NCBI RefSeq assembly: GCF_009727055.1
Contig: NC_052359.1
Location: 66,024,548-66,088,547, forward strand
DNA: 64,000 nucleotides
DNA from: Benincasa hispida
Lineage: Eukaryota; Streptophyta; Magnoliopsida; Cucurbitales; Cucurbitaceae
Reading direction: 5' to 3'
Part shown: positions 11,925 to 37,529 of the stretch, in pieces
Numbering within the stretch: the stretch's first letter is position 1
Layout of the letters: each line of letters opens with the position of its first letter
The notes under the pieces: generated by a model
The model's database searches: none
The model's input: only the letters and a program-made list of their open reading frames with translations
Told to the model about the DNA's origin: nothing
Position numbers and translations under genes: made by a program

Positions 11925-12255
11925 ATGATTGGGTATTAAAAGATATAAGATTTAGTATAAAAGTTATACAATCGAGTATTAAAAACTATACGAAAATTAT
12001 ATAAAGCTATACGATCGATTATATTAACCATACGATCTAATATTAAAAGCTATAAAATCGATTATACATGAGCTATATGATCTAGTATTAAAAGCTATAT
12101 GGTCGATTATATTAACCATACAATCTAGTATTAAAAGCTATGTAGTCGATTATATATAAGCTATATGATCTAGTATTAAAAGCTATACATTCTGGTAAAG
12201 CTATACACTCGATTATATAAATCTATGCGATATAGTATTAAAAGCTATACGAACC
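11925..12255. repeat. Tandem array, 43-45-bp unit
   Basis: From 12005 about five imperfect units of the form agctatacgatcgattatat plus a second half ending tagtattaaa follow each other; degenerate half-units precede them. One unit (about 12180-12241) is longer because of an internal duplication. The array sits just upstream (minus strand sense) of the DUF1985-like segment, so it may be the 5' leader of the MULE gene. Confidence 0.85.
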
Positions 12256-12620
12256 CTAGCCCATGTACTGAACAATTATACACCTTCTGTTGTGGCTAAA
12301 CATTAAGAAAACGACGAGCAAGAGTAACATACCTTTCAGATTACAGGAATGGTGGAGACAAAGTTGAAATGAAGGCGAAAATGGTTCAAAACGCTCGGGG
12401 ATGATGATAGAAAAATCAAGAGAAGACTGAGAAAAGCTTTGCACGGGAGGGAATGTGGAGGATTATTCATTTTGTAAGAGGCGTGCTTTTTAAGTGGATT
12501 TTCAAACGAGGGTATTTGAGGACTTTCACATAGTAGAAAGGTCACAAGTAATTAAGGCTTTAGGAATGGGCTAGTCATAGAAAAGTTGTGGATTATTGGG
12601 TCATTTTGTACAATTTTCCT
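12256..12620 (-). mobile_element. Right terminal region of MULE copy 1
   Basis: Read on the minus strand from about 12620, the sequence GGAAAATTGTACAAAATGAC resembles the left terminal region of the second MULE on the + strand near 46052, GGGGAAATTTGGTCCAATGA. This suggests related MULE ends. No target duplication can be checked because the other end of copy 1 is outside the window. No convincing ORF. Confidence 0.4.
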
Positions 12621-13439
12621 AATTGTGTATACTAACTTCTAATTTTCTTAAAACTACGAAAAAAATACTCTTTTTGTTCGAGGTTTTGAGTATAATTTTC
12701 GTATAGTATTTTGGTTTCAAAATGTTAACATTTTTATTTGCGAGTTTTAAATTTTGTCTTCATCTGGTCTTTATATTTATAAACATTATACTTTTACTCA
12801 TGAGTTTTCATTAATATTCACTTTTGGTACTCAACATTCATTCTCAGCTATCTAATTTAGAATAATTACTGTGTGGGAAATTTTAATTAATTTTAATATT
12901 AATGGGAAACTAGTGTATGATAATTTAATTAAATTTAGTTACTTCATATAGTATACACCAACAATGTACACATTTTTTTTCTGGTTATTCGATCACATAA
13001 GCCCACTACTAGTTAAATATGCCTGGCTTGGAGTAGTTTGACATTGAGTGTCCTAAAAAATTCTCGTAAGAAGCAAAACGGTGAAGATATAGCATGCAAG
13101 ATAAACATATGTTGGGTTGTAAGGAGAATTTTCACTTTCATAAGCGGTGGAAGACGAGTAAGATGTGCTCATGTCGCAGGGGATTTAGGAAAATATCAAT
13201 ATGTAGAGACAATCTTCTATTTCAAAAGCGATCAAAGAAAAGTAAGTGACTTGCCTAGGTCGTAGGTCAACCATGCGTCTTCACTTCTGGTGGATCAATT
13301 ATAGAAATTCTAAAATACAACGTGCTTGGCTTGAGTTAGAAAAAAATGATTAAAAGACCAATATCTTAAGCCTAAGATGGTTTTTGCCCCATTTTCTAAA
13401 ACTTGAGAATTTTGGCATTTTGCTTATAACATCATCAAG
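12621..13439. other. Intergenic DNA, nothing recognised
   Basis: AT-rich DNA with a short open frame (13038-13265) that has no recognisable domain. The stretch 13020-13340 is less AT-rich and looks like a fragment of an older repeat, but I cannot name it. Confidence 0.5.
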
Positions 13440-14457
13440 CAACTTTACAAAAATACCTTTAGTTTCACTCTCTTCCTTCTTCCTTGCAATTTCTTCATTC
13501 TTTTTTTCTTCTTCTTATTCTCTATCACTTTCCATTAGGTGAGACCACCCTTTTATTCTCTTTCTCCATGGAGACCACATATCTTCTTTGGTGAGACCAT
13601 ACAACTAGCTTCAACGAGACGTTCTTCTTTAACCCACATTTCTTATCCAGCGAGACCAAGCTTTTCTTCTCCAGCCAATTTCTTCTTTTCTCTTTCTCTT
13701 TCATTGTGTTGTAGAGTGAGACATAGAGCAGAGAGCAAGGTTGGAGAGTGAGAAAACGAGAGAGCAAGAGTAAACAGTAAGATTGAGTGCAGAGAGCGAC
13801 ATCAAGCGTTAGAGAGTGAGATGGAGCACTAGAGAGTAAGACCGAAGAGCAAAACTATGAGAGAAAGGGAGAGAGGAAGCTATTTGCGAGAGGAAAGAGA
13901 GCGAGAGAATCAGAGAGCGTATGCGAGAGAGTTTCGTTATGATAATTCCATTTGCATTTGACGTCAACAAAGGGTTAAAACTCATTTTCAAAAGATGGAT
14001 CAAATCTTATTTCAAATCTCATTTTCTCCCTCTATTCGAGTCATCCATACAAAAACCTCTCGAGGTGACTCCACTTATTTTGAAAGGTCTCATTCTATGA
14101 AGTTATCTCACCATGTAAGAGCCAAACTTTCTTGAAATGCATATCAACCACAAGCAAAAAAAGAAGATCAAGAGAGAGCAAAATAAGAGAGATGTGGCCC
14201 TTTGGAAGAGCTACCAATGAAAAAAGCAGATTCCATGGCGATTCAATACCTTTTACTGTGATTTGGCCAGCCACTGTTGCTATATGACCCGATTATCAGT
14301 TGCCACCCGTTTCTCGCCTCTCTCCTTCTTCAACTTCAACCTCAAACCCACCCGTTTTCTCTCTTTCCTCAACCTCTCTCGTCTATCTCTTTCGACTCTT
14401 CATCTCTGCAAGTCCCTCGCTCGTCTTCTTGCCTCCAAAACCCTAGCCCTTTTCACC
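13440..14457 (+). promoter_or_regulatory. Promoter and 5' leader region of the UBP8-like gene
   Basis: CT-rich (13460-13690) and then GA-rich (13700-13930) low-complexity tracts precede the gene, as is common in plant core promoters and leaders. A short upstream ORF (14235-14261, 8 codons plus stop) and an in-frame upstream ATG (14284) lie before the main start at 14458. No certain TATA box or transcription start can be assigned. Confidence 0.45.
14235..14261 (+). other. Short upstream ORF in the UBP8-like leader
   Basis: An ATG in the context ccATGGc opens an 8-codon frame ending in TGA, 197 bases before the main start. If it lies in the transcript it could lower translation of the main frame. 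Whether it is transcribed is not known. Confidence 0.35.
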
Positions 14458-28836
<14,379 letters not shown>

Positions 28837-29290
28837 TCTGGTAAAGTTTTACACATGGTTTTGAAGGTTAGCTGGACAACACCCTACACCTACAAACCCC
28901 AAAGGAGTTTTTCTGGTTTACTTTGTTTAGGAGCAATATCTTCCCCTTACAACATCGTCACTTGTACAACTGTATTCTGTTTGGGAGACAAGAAAAGAAG
29001 AAAAAGAAAACTTCTGTACAGCAAGAAAAGCACTTTTGGGGAGAAGTATAAGATTTTTGCCCCCATCATAGGTATGTCTGTAACTCCTTGTATATATAGG
29101 ACTCACTGCAAAAAGAAATCTTCAGCCAAGCTTTCAATTTTTGGAATGGAGAAAAAGGCATCATCTCTTTTGGTTACTTTCCTTTCTTAATTTTCTGTAA
29201 AGTATTGATGGTATGAAATTAAGGAGGGGGTGGGGGTTAATTCTCCATCCAAAGGGATTTCCCTTTGTCAATGATTAACTTACTTACCTT
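28837..29290 (+). other. 3' untranslated region of the UBP8-like gene (approximate)
   Basis: The sequence after the stop is less AT-rich and has no other gene. No perfect AATAAA occurs, so the end of the transcript cannot be placed. The short open frame 28855-29190 shows no domain. Confidence 0.4.
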
Positions 29291-31240
29291 GAATGAAGTG
29301 TTTTTATTCCACATCTCTTTGTTTTTCTCTCATTTCTAAATTCTACCGTAGAACACACACACTCCTTTCATTCCGCATTTGATATGACATTACTTGATAT
29401 ATTATTTCATTTTATGGACACTATTCTCAAATACTTCTTTTATGAAAAAAAACAAATGGAGGTAGTATGGCATGGAAAAATGTCCATACTGATGGTATTA
29501 TAAATTTTCTGTCACTGACGAGAAGTTAATCTCAATAACCCAATTCAATATTAAGTGTTGTTACTTGTTAGTTGAGATGTAGTTAAAATATATGCTTGGT
29601 CTAATTACAAGCTTAATTTGCTTGATTTCACACTACCCTTTTTGGCTAAAATAGTCCGTCTTCATTTTTAAAAATAATCATAGGTGTGAAAGGAGAGTTA
29701 TTTTTGTGATTTGAATTGAAACTTTATAGATCACAAAGGTGGAAGTTTTTCCCCCCTGTTTTTTGGTTTTGTTTTTTCTGTTTCTTTATTATTTCTTTTG
29801 AACAAGTATTTCTTAATGTCTCTCATATGAAAAGATGACCGACATTTTTTTTTTTGAGAAATTGCATAGAAGGCCACACGGGAGTTCGAGTTGCATAAAT
29901 AGCCATTTAGCCATTTTCTAAATTTTAAGATTTATAACCAATAGGTTATGGGGAGGGTCCATCTTCCTACTTAGTTTTTCAATTTTGCCTTGGTCGTCAA
30001 AATTGCCATCCCTCTCTTGATCATCCCTAAAAAATCCTTCAATTTTTATGCTTTAAATTCGATATCTATCTTTTAAAGATTTATGTTTTAAATTCGATAT
30101 CTACCATTTAAAGATTTATGCTTTAAATTTGATATCTACTTTTTTAAAGATTTTCTCAATTCTCTCTCTTAGATTCTAATTAGATTTTCATAAATCTCTG
30201 CACATTAATTTACCCATTTAAGGAGTTCATCTAAAAGAATCAAAACGATTAGAGGAACTGGAAAAAAGCTCATATTTGGAAGATTATATACAATGACGAG
30301 ATGGAGAATAGTGAACTTCTTGGAGAAAGAAAAAGGAAGTAATTTGTGAGTGATTTTGAAGAAAAAATTAGTGATGATTTTGAAGGGATTGAGAAAAACA
30401 TTTGAGAAATCAAAGGTTTTCATTTGGATAAAGGATTGATGATTTTGAAGTGATTGGAGACTTTGTTGTTTAATAATGGGCGTTGGTTCCAATCTCTCAG
30501 ACATAAAAGCATCCGTTTGGCTTTGTACATGTCATGACAACTATCTTAGTATAACGATGGTCTTGGATCGAAGATTATTGAAGATGGAGGGCAATTGGCT
30601 TCAAATGCAGGGTATTTTGTGCATAATTTTATTCTCTGAAGTTATTTTCTGATCAAGTTAGTACAAAATATTTTGTGTGATTCAAATTAAGATATATTTT
30701 GTGTGAATCAAGTTAAGATTTTATTTTTTAATATATAGACATATTTGCGTACTCAATTTGATAAAGATTTTAGATGTTATAAGGTATTTGTGTGGTTTAG
30801 TCCAACTAGGATTTAAATGTTTAGTATTGTTTTTGTAGTATGATGTGTTCTAAAGCTTAGTGAGACTTCATATAATAGTGATTTTAAATATAAGGTATTA
30901 ATTGTGTTGGTTGAGAGTGTATTTGCAAGGAAAGTTAATCGTAAGTGAGTAAATATTAAGGGAGCTTGTTGAAAATTTCAGGTAACTGAATGTTTTTTTT
31001 TTTTTTTTTTTTTTTTTTGAGAATTGGCAATGAAAATCCATGGGTGAAGCTTACGATTTCCATCAATTTTGTTTTGAGATAATGAGTTTTGAAATTTCAT
31101 TAAGAAACAGGTGCATCTGACATAATAAAAAAAATGAGATTGGAAGGTTTTTGGGTTTGGAATAGTATTCACCATGTTATGGCACAAAATGTTGGATATT
31201 GATCTCATGATTTGGGTGATGTGCTTTTTATGATGGTAGT
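29291..31240. other. AT-rich intergenic DNA
   Basis: No gene is supported. It includes a poly-T run (30993-31018) and a 35-bp tandem repeat (30048-30155). The text at 29850-29910 (gcatagaaggccac, gcataaatagcc) and the reverse-oriented gttttggccatttgttc near 31970 hint at the two ends of one decayed DNA transposon, but I could not align proper terminal repeats. Confidence 0.4.
30048..30155. repeat. 35-bp tandem repeat, three copies
   Basis: Units start at 30048, 30083 and 30118 with the form atgctttaaattcgatatct followed by ttaaagattt. The copies differ at a few bases. Confidence 0.85.
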
Positions 31241-31613
31241 CTATGAAACACAGATACTTCACGTGAGGCAAAGAATCCGTATCAGACATGCATCAGATAA
31301 CGATATTTTCAGATACTTATTTGACGAGCGATTTGATATATCTATTTTTACGCTTACTTTTTTTAAAGAAAAAAGACAAACAACTCATCTAATTTTTTTC
31401 AATCTAAAACTAGGAAACCTATTTTTTTAAGCAAGAGAAAATGTACCTTCAATGTATCAATACCCTCGTTTTTTATAAATATATATTAAAATAATATATA
31501 AAAAATGATGTATCCTTTAACGTATCTGTATCTTTGTTTTTTTAGAAATTGACGAGTCGTCGTATCCAATGGTATCCATATCGTGTAGCCGTATTCGTGC
31601 CTGTGCTTCATAG
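31241..31613. mobile_element. hAT-type MITE (373 bp) with perfect 8-bp target duplication
   Basis: ATGGTAGT flanks both ends (31233-31240 and 31614-31621). The termini CTATGAAACACAGATAC and, inverted, CTATGAAGCACAGGCAC match at 14 of 17 positions. An 8-bp duplication is typical of the hAT superfamily. There is no coding potential. Subterminal cgtatc and gatacg motifs recur on both sides. Confidence 0.88.
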
Positions 31614-34600
31614 ATGGTAGTTGTTGCATAGAAGGTATTCTTTTCATTAACAAGTTTTTTTCTTTGTTAATTTGAATGAATGTTAGATTTTTTTGACACA
31701 TTAGATTTTTTTTTTAATAGATTTTTTTATTATTATTTTTCTTGATCGATAAGAAGGATTAGGAAGATTTTTTTATTAGTTTTTAGAATTATGTGGTCAG
31801 TTAATAAGATTTTGTTTTATTCAACCAATTTTATTTTTAAATACACCAAGAATGTAGGGATTTAATAGGGGCATACTTATTATTTTCTTTTATAGTTTAA
31901 TGAACTGTTTGAGTGTTCTGGTCATTTTTATAAGTGGAAACTGTTTTGGCTAAATTTTGAAAAGGTAATTTCGTTTTGGCCATTTGTTCAGACAACTTCT
32001 TTTATTTCCTTTTGTGGAAAGTAGATAAAACGGACGAACGCATTTTTGACAAACATTCATAAAAGTTTGTTGACAATATTAATTGAAAAATTAATAGTAA
32101 GTTGTGGGAAAGATGGCGACACATATTTTTATAAGAAAATTTATTTTAAATGGTAAAATTGCTGATAATATTTACAAGTAATAGTAAAATATTATAATCT
32201 ATCTGCAATAGACCGCGATAGACTATTATTTGTATCTATTATGGAACAAATTTTGTTGTATTTGAAACTATTTTGGTTTATTTTCCTATATTTGAAAACA
32301 TTCTTTTGATAATTATGACAACTTTAAGAATGACCGATCGCAAAAGTTAGTATAGTTCAATTTGTATAAAGTGTGCATCATCGATTAAAAGGTTAAAGTT
32401 TCGAATATTTCATTGCCATGTTAAGGACCGATATATTTTAAATGGAAAAAATTTCACGGATAGAAAAAATATCAAATTATTTATAGAAATAATAATAATA
32501 AAAAAAAAAGAATATTGATAAACTTCTATCCATCTCTATAAAAAAGATTTAATTTTACTATTTTATATAAATACTTTCTCTTATCTTTCTGTTTTTGAAA
32601 ATCTCCTTTTTTAAATGAGCTTTATTGTTATTATTTTATCATAGGGGACAAATTTTTTGGAATTAAATTCCAAAGTATGATTTAAATACGAGGAACTTGC
32701 TAAATTGTGAGAGTAAAATTGTGTGGTTGATTATAAAGGCCTATTTCAAATTTTTTTTTTTTTTCAATATATTCCAAATTAATATTCTTATCACAAGGTT
32801 TAGAAAATGATTTTAGATAATCTTTGAATTCATTTGACCATTAGTTAACTAACAAAAATATTATGCATTAGTTTAATAGTTGAGATTCGACAAAAATATA
32901 TTAAATAAAATTTGGAGGTGACGTTGTCTCCATTTTCTTCTTCTTCCCCCCTTTGACAAATCTTGTCACTTATTAGACATCCATCATTTAACTATTTTGT
33001 TCTACATCTAAAGGCTCTATGTAACGAAGCGATTAGGTTTCGGTTGAGCTGCTTTTTCTTTTTTGAATTGTAAATGGAATCGAATTGGCTGAGTCTTGAA
33101 AATTTCAACCTATCGAAATCTAAAATTTTCCTAGTCTAACCCAACTCTTACGATTAAGATCAAGTTGGTTGAGTTTTTGAGTTTGTTAATTTTTTTTGAA
33201 CAACCCTAATCTTATGTCCCTCAACTGTTCATTTGTCTTTTAACTATTAATGTCCGGTCTTTTCTAGTAATTAATATATATTTATATGATGGGTATGATT
33301 GTGACTTTATTATAATATAGCCTATAGTCGTAATTTTTTAATTATTCTTATTGAAAGTGGTTTCTTGTTGTGACCATGAAATATAAATTTTCAAATAAAC
33401 TAAAATATTATATTTTCAAAAATTGAGTTAAATCTAAAGTACAATAATATAAGGGGATTATTCCTTTTTCAACACCAAATTAAATAGGTACATGTCATTT
33501 TCTCATTTATGGGGCAAAATTTATTATATAAATATGGAGCAAAAACTATTAGGAGCTCACATGGATTGGTTTTTCTTGATTTTTTTTTTTGGTTTAATTA
33601 AATCAATGAAATTGACACTTAATTTATTAAAGGACCACATTACATATTTGAACTATAAATAGAATTTCAATTGATTTGGTAACTTGGGTTTGGTTTTGTT
33701 CTTTATTTTTGTCCCTCTCAAGATTTTTAAAACATTTATTTTCCATCACATACATTAGTGGAAATGGAATACATGAAACTTCTATTCTTAGAAAAATACA
33801 CAAACTAATTTTAATCATTGTTCTTTCTAAAAAATATTGAAATATAGTAAAATTTAGAATAAAAAATGAAGTTTAAGTAAATTAAGACGATTGCTAAAAA
33901 AAAAAGACAATTCTAATCCATTTGAAAGTTTCACGTTTGTTTAAATATTTAATTTTGGTAGGTACTAGGTAACTTTTCATTTATGTGTCAAGTCAACCTT
34001 AACATAACTCAATTGACATGAATTTGTACATGCTATCAATTTCAAGGTTAGATGTTCGATTTTCCCAACCTATATATTGTAAAAGAAAAAAAATCTTCAT
34101 TTATATCTTTTAATAACATTTGTAGTACGTAATGTTTGTTGATTTTGACAATAAAACATGATAAATTTAAAACGGTTAGAAATATGTTAGATAACAAATT
34201 TGGTCCATATAATTTAGAGAAAATTAGAATCTAGTTTCGGTTTATAATTAGAATTTAATCTTATGGTTTATCAAATTCTCCTAAATAGTCCTATGGTGGA
34301 GGTTATTCATAAGGAGTTTATCAAACTATGGAGACTATTTATAAGAGTTTTACCAAATTTTAAGGACTAAACTCTAACTTTTAAAATGGTAGAGATTAAA
34401 TATTAATCTTCTACTAATTATAGGGACAACCATAGAAATAGAATGACTTGATCTTTTTCATACTCACAAAAGTGAATCCATTAGAACCCTAAATAAGTAA
34501 ATAAACGAATAACGGAATCAACTGAAACTCTAAACTTTAATTTTAGTCTGTGTTAGTGATTCATAAATGTTCTCACTTGATTCTATTTAATATTAACTTA

Positions 34601-34835
34601 AAATCATCTAAATAAAAGTATTATTCTTTCAAATTTCTACTAAAGTATTAATAAAAATGATTGTGTTAATTCTTGCTAAATAAAAAAATGAAAAATCATG
34701 GAGTGTCACCAACTATTTATTTGATTTTCGTTCCTAAAAGGGGTTTAAATAGATTATTTATGAAAGATTAGGTCTCGCTTGGTTCATGATTGAAAATTTT
34801 ATTTAAAAAACAAAGAATTCAGTAAAAAAAAAAAA
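31614..34835. other. AT-rich intergenic DNA with probable MITE fragments
   Basis: No gene is supported. 32140-32330 (around tctatctgcaatagaccgcg and gatagactatt) and 32455-32600 (around gataaacttctatcc) resemble a MITE type built on tctat and gatag palindromes that I associate with cucurbit genomes from memory. No clean terminal repeats or target duplication could be fixed. The rest holds nothing recognised. Confidence 0.4.
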
Positions 34836-36507
34836 AATCCACTCCACCTGTACCAGGGCTTGGGGCTTCCACTCCACCCATCCCAGAGCTCGATCAATCT
34901 TCTCCCTCTATTGCACTCTCAGATGAGAAACCCCTTATTATCTATAAGACTATCATTGTTTTTCCACTACTATGTCCTTATTTGAATCGCAGTCCTATAG
35001 TAAGGCTTGTACTAACCCTCTTTGGTAGCAAGCTATGGATGAGAAACTCCAGGCTTTAGAAAAGACTTACACTTGGGAGTATTTCGATTTACTGCATGGC
35101 AAGAAACCTATTGGATGTAGGTGAATCTATAAAAACAAGATTCGTTCTGATGGATCTGTCAAACGCTATAAAGCTTGTTTGGTGGCCAAAGGGTATTCAC
35201 AGGAATATGGTATTGACTATGAGGAAACATCCGCTCCAGTTACACGAATGACTTCTGTCTGGAGTTTGTTAACCGTAGCAACTACCAAGCAGTGGCTCCT
35301 TCTTCAAATGGATATTAAGAATGCTTTTCTCAATGGCACATTGTCTGAAGAATTCTATATGCAGCCACCACCTGATGTCTCCTCTCCACCAAAAAAGGCC
35401 TGACTTCTTTATCGAGCATTATATGGGCTCAAACAAGCTCCTCGTGCTTGGTTTGAAACCTTCAATACTATTGTTACTCAGCTTAGGTTTACCTTTAGTA
35501 CTCATGGCTCTGCCCTGTTTACTAGGAAAACTTCCTGTAGAATTGTTCTCTTCCTGTTATATGTGGATGATATGATCATTATTCGTTATGATCCTCAGAC
35601 TATTTCGGATCTTCGACACTATCTAGGAGAACATTTTGAGATGAAAGATCTGCGACCACTCAGTTACTTCCTTGGTCTTCAGGTTTCATCATGCTCTGAT
35701 GGATACTACCTATCTCAAGCGAAATATGCATAAGATCTTTTAGCTTGTTCAAGTATCACTGATTCTGCCACAATACCAACACCGTTGGATTCCGATGTTC
35801 TTCTGACCTCTTTTGATGGTGTTCCCCTCCAGGATCCAACACTGTATAGACAACTAGTTGGCAGTAACTCGTCCAAACATAGCTTATGCAGTTCATGTTG
35901 TCAATTAATTCATGTCCACTCCCCGCACTATTCATTTCACAACTATTCTTCGTATTCTACGTTATGTTAAAGGTACACTGGGACATGGGCTTCAATTCTC
36001 CTCTAAATCCTCTTTGGTCTTGTTTGGATACTCTGATGCTGATTAGGCAGGCGATCCTACGGATAAACGATCCACCATAGGTTATTGCTTTTATTTGGGT
36101 GATTCTCTCATCTCTTGACGGAGTAAGAAACAAACGGTTGTATCTTGATCCAATACTGAATCGGAGTATTGTGCATTTGCTGATGCACCTTTCGAGGTCT
36201 TATGGTTGCGTTGGCTCTTGGCTGACATGGGGCTCCTCAAAATTCTGCCTATTTTTCATTGTGACTATCATAGTGTCATTCAGATAGAACATAATGATGT
36301 GTTTCATGAACGAACAAAGCACATTGAGACTGACTGCCACTTTGTCTGTCATCATCTTTAGAATTCTACTATGCGCCTTCAATCCATACCTACAACCGAG
36401 CAACCGACTGACATCTTCACCAAAGCCCCTCTGGCCACTTTCTTTAGCTATTGTGCAAACTCAAGTTGGTCTCTACCATTTCGTCTTGAGTTTGAGGGGA
36501 GACATTA
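34836..36507 (+). pseudogene. Decayed Copia pol: reverse transcriptase and RNase H
   Basis: Plus-strand translation shows LVAKGYSQEYGIDYEET (35182), QMDIKNAFLNGTLSEEFYMQ (35308), LYRALYGLKQAPRAWFE (35407), the catalytic FLLYVDDMIII (35551), and LSYFLGLQV (35661). RNase H and tail blocks follow in another frame: ILRYVKGTLGHGL, a degraded YSDAD, and the typical final LEFEGRH near 36485. In-frame stops occur near 35123, 35401 and 35732, and a frameshift near 35865. Integrase, protease and gag are absent. It is on the same strand as the flanking genes and lies between them. Confidence 0.93.
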
Positions 36508-36670
36508 AATTATAAAAATTGTTAGGATTTCCATATGTGAGGTTGGGTTTTGTTAGAAGATCTGTTAGCTATTTTTGGTTATTGTATCCCTATTTATACA
36601 GACAGAAACTATTCATTCAAGCCTATTTTCTAAAAAATGAAGTCTAATAACAAAAGTTTTTTATTATAGC
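36490..36670 (+). mobile_element. Polypurine tract and partial 3' LTR of the Copia relic
   Basis: Right after pol, tttgaggggaga (36491-36502) fits a polypurine tract. TGTTAGGATTTCC (36520) could be the LTR start, with gttattgtatccctatttata typical of a short U3/R region. The LTR fades out near 36670 and no 5' LTR is seen, so the element is truncated on both sides. Confidence 0.5.
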
Positions 36671-37529
36671 TTAATAAAAAGAAACAAAGTATACTTCAAA
36701 GTTCTCTCCCATAAGAGAAATCCTTCTCAACAAGAGAAACTAAGAATAAATCCTTCTTTCTAAACCTCCATTTATTACATCAACAATTGTGCATCTCTTT
36801 CATAAAATTTGGTAACTTTCATTTTGTTGATTTTGCTATTTTAGAAGTAAGTTTACATTGATAAACATAAAAGGGAAAAATTCTCAAGGATATTTCAAAT
36901 CTATATCAATGACATAAATTTTCAACTCAAATTCAACGATTACTGAATCAGTTAAATTAAAACGACTCCATTTAATAGTTTTTCTAAGTTTGAGTTAAGA
37001 TAATCGAGTCATAAGAAAATTATTTAATGCAGCTATCACATTGTCGCTATCTTTGACATTCAATGATATAAAACTGCTAAACACGTTATACCAACGTCTT
37101 TAAATAATTTCTTGAAGGTATAGGGAAAAAATCTTAATCTCCACTCTCCAAAAAAGAGGGAGAAAAATCTTTTCACCTATCTTGTTGGATATCAAATCTT
37201 AAAAGAGATCTAAACTTATAAGACTTTTCATCATCCCTAAATCTTCTCCAATTAATACTAAAAAAATTGACTTAGTTATACACACTCCTATAAATTTTCA
37301 AAGATGGGGGCTATAAATACACACTCACAAACTAACCAAACTAAATGTACAGATTTAAAAGCTCCAATCTTTGTCCACGACGATTACCTAGAAATCAGTG
37401 GGAATGGAATAGGAATTGGGATTGGGAAAAAGATATAGAAGGGAAGGTTGAAATTTGAATTGAGTTGACTATTCAAAACCAATTTCAGCGTAAGAACAAA
37501 GGCAACGACGTGACCATCATTCATTCATT
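36671..37529. promoter_or_regulatory. Upstream region of the START-like gene
   Basis: AT-rich intergenic DNA without any ORF or repeat I recognise. It probably contains the promoter, because leader-like DNA starts near 37530. Confidence 0.35.

Noticed and set aside
11925..12255. CRISPR-like array
   Set aside because: Units follow directly without unique spacers, diverge gradually, and lie in a plant transposon; ordinary minisatellite.
13038..13265. 75-codon open frame upstream of the UBP8-like gene
   Set aside because: No recognisable domain, no promoter or splice context, and its surroundings look like old repeat DNA.
14263..14283. Start of the UBP8-like frame at 14263
   Set aside because: The codon there is TTG. 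The first in-frame ATG is 14284, and the well-placed start is 14458.
29291..34835. A third host gene between the UBP8-like and START-like genes
   Set aside because: Both strands were read for conserved coding blocks with splice sites; only short random frames and repeats were seen.
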